Origin: Planctomycetota bacterium
GTDB taxonomy: Bacteria > Planctomycetota > Phycisphaerae > WQYP01
NCBI GenBank assembly: GCA_021818565.1
Contig: JAKATV010000456.1
Span: forward strand, 1 to 8,324
Direction of reading: 5' to 3'
Length of the DNA stretch: 8,324 bases
Each line of letters begins with the position of its first letter. Within the stretch, counting starts at the first letter, position 1. Below are positions 7,001-8,324 of this stretch, one piece after another. Made by a program: the position numbers and the translations under genes. The notes under the pieces were generated by a model. That model ran no database searches. It saw only the letters and a program-made list of their open reading frames with translations, and had not been told where the DNA came from.

Positions 7001-7212
7001 CGGCCCTGGTTGAGGCCATTTTGGCCGTGGCCCATCATCATGATTTGAGCGTGGTCGCGGAGGGCGTGGAAACTGCGGAACAGGTGGCGTTTCTCAAAAT
7101 GCGAGGGTGCCTCATTTTCCAGGGTTATTATTTTGGCCGCCCGGTCCCGGCGGAAGAATTTCTGTCCCAAGTCATTGCCGGCACCACCCCTGCCGTAGCG
7201 TTCCGCGTTTGA
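4069..7212 (+). CDS. Membrane-bound PAS-PAS-GGDEF-EAL cyclic-di-GMP enzyme
   Basis: Up to 1047 residues. A soluble N-terminus of about 80 residues (about 40 if it starts at 4180) precedes roughly eight membrane segments (81-328) that I cannot assign to a named MASE family. A helical linker (331-360) leads to PAS1 (about 357-478) and PAS2 (about 480-603), which is LOV-like (GKNPRFLHG, 527-535) but has Pro530 where LOV photosensors have Cys. The GGDEF domain (about 604-770) keeps GGDEF (689-693), the FMDVNRFKNIND segment and the RxxD product-inhibition site (RGED, 680-683), five residues before the motif. The EAL domain (about 780-1040) keeps EAL (821-823), NIS, EITES, DDFGTGYSS, KID, AEGVE and QGYYFGRP. 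Both diguanylate cyclase (2 GTP to c-di-GMP) and phosphodiesterase (c-di-GMP to pGpG) activity are therefore possible. The start is uncertain: no strong ribosome binding site precedes 4069; AGG lies 4 bases before 4183. Confidence 0.93.
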   Translation: MLPVHVLTEVLLRTTGTISHVLSKKGCYATRHCMEIGMMTSPTNRISDADIPTHTPDRPSSTKQSTAVFDHATNRDKKFHWAIPLVLLIAPPLAWGALTFPQPVSLPTLLRIQFAVQAATATFAALVFLASWEFFQVERFFARFVLVMAFGNVALLATGRLLFFDGLSAPLKLLASRQVINLAIITHLLVAGALAFMAFWPNKRFHWLQAKPMVLAAAPALTVITGTAIFAYHQFASTLVFIASTLPPLGLAAAAGIYVLGIIAAWRGRESVRGYSSANLIPAMVLLLCSVLFLAATLVWTPQTVLLADAYRLAGFALILHYVFIIGLREPYRRLSAAQRRLHDKTTAQRRMELAVAESEQRFRQLFEQSPAMMLLIDTVDGKITDANEAAVKFYGWSREQFQNMYIWDINTLPRQELSNMLATVAVGNENHFVFQYRLAQGEIRDVEVCSVCLDFQGRKIIFSISHDVTARKLAEDNLRLFKQAVESTMDGICIVIAETSVPNPSIIYVNPAFEKLTGYKLEEIQGKNPRFLHGTDHNQPGHAIIRDALRNGHACETVLRDYRKDGTSFWVNLHLAPVRNQSGTITHWVSVESDITRQKQNESELAQLAFYDPLTELPNRRLFMDRLTQALATSQRTGQHGAVVFMDVNRFKNINDVCGHEVGDQLLIKLAKRLAHCQRGEDTIARLGGDEFVLLLSNLSNDPKTATELACTVTERIRKAVCDPIKIGDYEHEISLSMGVTIFPKNADSVSDLLKQADAAMYKAKDSGDNSTGYFEPAMQAAAQVRMSVEHDLRDALVRQDFRMFLQPQVDQNGTIVGAEALIRWRNKEGGLISPMTFISVAEDTGLIIPMDTWMLEQACRAIRRLEMAGRNIRVAANISARHFRIPDFVDHIKTAVEASAIDPDHLTLEITESVFLNDPEDAVSKMNQLRHAGLHFSIDDFGTGYSSLGYLKKMPLSELKIDRTFIQDAPTDPNDAALVEAILAVAHHHDLSVVAEGVETAEQVAFLKMRGCLIFQGYYFGRPVPAEEFLSQVIAGTTPAVAFRV
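4096..4109. promoter_or_regulatory. Operator-like dyad GTTCTT-TT-AAGAAC
   Basis: Perfect 6-bp arms with a 2-base centre, starting 3 bases after a TTGACA (4087-4092). It lies inside the reading frame if translation starts at 4069, but upstream of the gene if the later ATGs (4168, 4180, 4183) are used. No convincing -10 box follows, so a promoter role is uncertain. Confidence 0.3.
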
Positions 7213-7353
7213 CAACCAGCCTTGATTTGACTGCCTTGAGACAGTTAAAGACAGGTATGTACCTATTCAAAAAAAACGTGCGGTCGCGCCATTTATCCGG
7301 AAATCGCCCGATTCTGCAGGTCTTAACCAGCATGTGATCGTTCCGGCCACAAC
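7213..7353. other. Gap between convergent genes, no clear terminator
   Basis: The 141 bases separate the ends of the c-di-GMP gene (+) and the coiled-coil gene (-). A shared terminator would be expected, but no strong GC stem with a T-run is visible. An A8 run (7269-7276, T8 on the minus strand) follows only a poor stem. ATCGTTCCG occurs twice (7337-7345 and 7356-7364), the second inside a short CATCG-TTC-CGATG hairpin (7355-7367) at the end of the coiled-coil gene. Confidence 0.4.
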
Positions 7354-8324
7354 TCATCGTTCCGATGCCGGCTTGCGCCCCTGCTCGGCCAGAAGCTGCT
7401 GCAAGTGGGCCAGTTGCTTGGCGCTGGCAGACCCTTCAATCGCCCGCACCGCAATTTCCTGTACCTGAGCATACGCCTTTTCCGCCTGCCCCAGCAACTT
7501 GGTCAAACGCTCGGCCTGCTCTGCAACCTGCTGTTCCAGCGAAGCAATTCGCGTGCTTTGCACATTCTTCTGGCCTTCAAACTCCTGTTTTAACAGTTGC
7601 TCGCGCGCTGTGGCCTCCTGTTGCAGGCGTGCGGTTGTCTCTTTGATCACTTTGGCGGTTACTGCGTCCAACTCCTTCGGGAACGCCTCCACCCTTTGGC
7701 GCAGTTCAATTACTTCCTGTTCCTGGCTCTTGATCGTCTGCTGACGCTGGGCAAGGTCCGCCTCCAATTTAGCCTTGCGTTCGTCCCATTCTTTTTGCGC
7801 CTTGGCCATCTGGTCCGCGAACTGATCCTTGGCCTGCTGCTGTTCGCGCGAAAAACTGTATCGATATTCTTCCTTCTCCCGCTCGCGGCGCTTCTGCTCG
7901 GCCACATCGCGTTCTTTTATTTCGGCTTCGCGCTGCCGTTTCTCCTGCTCCCAGGATTCCCGAGTCTGCGCGACTTCACTCTCAAGTTGCTCCTTGGCTG
8001 CGGTGATTTCCTGCTCCATCTTTTCACGCTGTCGCGCATGCGTGTCAATCAATGCCGTGAGCGTCGAAGCGGATCGCTGTATTTCGTAAATATCCTTCAG
8101 TTCATGGTCTTTGGCGATGATCGCCCGCTGCACCTGCGTGTACCGGGCAACCTGTTCTTCAAGCCGGTCGGAGAGTTCTCCCAGCAGTCGCCCGATGCTG
8201 GATTTGAGTTCTCCGATTGACTGCACCACCCCGCGATTGGAAAGTTCCTCCGCCGCAGTCACAGCTTCCGTAATAGCCTTGGCGGCAAGTTTCTCCTCGG
8301 GAGTTCCCGCCGCCTCGCGACGTT
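7354..8324 (-). CDS. Coiled-coil protein of unknown function (5' end outside window)
   Basis: At least 302 residues when counted from the GTG at 8262, but the frame has no stop up to the window edge. The added 20 codons (RREAAGTPEEKLAAKAITEA) read like the same charged protein, so the true start probably lies beyond 8324. The N-terminal part has SIGELKSSIGRLLGELSDRLEEQ and VQRAIIAKDHELKDIYEIQ. The centre (roughly residues 75-220) is almost pure Glu/Lys/Gln/Arg/Ala heptad-like coiled coil. The C-terminal part has LEQQVAEQAERLTKLLGQAEKAYAQVQEIAVRAIEGSAS and ends PASER. No signal peptide, membrane segment or catalytic motif is visible, so it is probably a cytoplasmic structural or scaffold protein. 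The regular segments at both ends suggest a true conserved family rather than generic coil. No function can be assigned. It converges on the c-di-GMP gene, so the two do not share a transcript. Confidence 0.8.
   Translation of the reverse strand, partial: RREAAGTPEEKLAAKAITEAVTAAEELSNRGVVQSIGELKSSIGRLLGELSDRLEEQVARYTQVQRAIIAKDHELKDIYEIQRSASTLTALIDTHARQREKMEQEITAAKEQLESEVAQTRESWEQEKRQREAEIKERDVAEQKRREREKEEYRYSFSREQQQAKDQFADQMAKAQKEWDERKAKLEADLAQRQQTIKSQEQEVIELRQRVEAFPKELDAVTAKVIKETTARLQQEATAREQLLKQEFEGQKNVQSTRIASLEQQVAEQAERLTKLLGQAEKAYAQVQEIAVRAIEGSASAKQLAHLQQLLAEQGRKPASER

Noticed and set aside
7269..7290. Minus-strand terminator candidate: stem followed by T8
   Set aside because: The stem next to the T-run has only two or three sound pairs plus a mismatch, too weak to call an intrinsic terminator.
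7597..8220. 207-residue plus-strand reading frame, Leu/Phe-rich, opposite the coiled-coil gene
   Set aside because: It is the mirror of a Glu/Lys/Gln-rich coding sequence, which always gives Leu/Phe/Ser-rich shadows. The minus-strand protein is clearly the real one.

Overview
The window holds six protein-coding genes and one short repeat element. I saw no tRNA, rRNA or CRISPR array. The best guess for the organism is a planctomycete, perhaps a Phycisphaerae relative; Verrucomicrobiota is the main alternative. This rests on three things: a PEP-CTERM exported protein, an ECF sigma factor next to a non-zinc anti-sigma-like membrane protein, and a secreted protein of a type that I recall (without a search) from planctomycete genomes. 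It is an inference from protein style, not from a marker gene.

Left part (1-2711): a secreted protein of unknown function (192-1175), an ECF sigma factor (1261-1851) and a small single-pass membrane protein that is the likely anti-sigma partner (1866-2399) lie head to tail and probably form one operon. The last two are only 14 bases apart, with a clear AGGAG ribosome binding site between them. A 312-base gap follows. The first reading frame past the anti-sigma stop hints at a frameshifted C-terminus.

Middle (2712-4068): a PEP-CTERM protein with a signal peptide, a low-complexity Ser/Gly/Ala/Thr-rich body and a C-terminal VPEP-hydrophobic-RRR sorting tail. After it comes a 436-base intergenic region with the clearest non-genic structure in the window. 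This is a 131-bp element with perfect 18-bp terminal inverted repeats, flanked by 10-bp direct repeats, which has the form of a MITE (non-autonomous transposon).

Right part (4069-8324): a 1047-residue membrane-anchored cyclic-di-GMP enzyme has about eight membrane segments, two PAS domains (the second LOV-like but without the photoactive cysteine), then GGDEF and EAL domains that both keep their key residues. A coiled-coil protein of unknown function converges on it from the right edge. Its reading frame is still open at the window end, so its true start lies outside.

Taken together the region carries envelope sensing and surface functions: an ECF/anti-sigma switch, an exosortase-sorted surface protein and a c-di-GMP signalling enzyme. 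No direct link between the three can be shown from the sequence. No exosortase, EPS cluster or transposase is present in the window.
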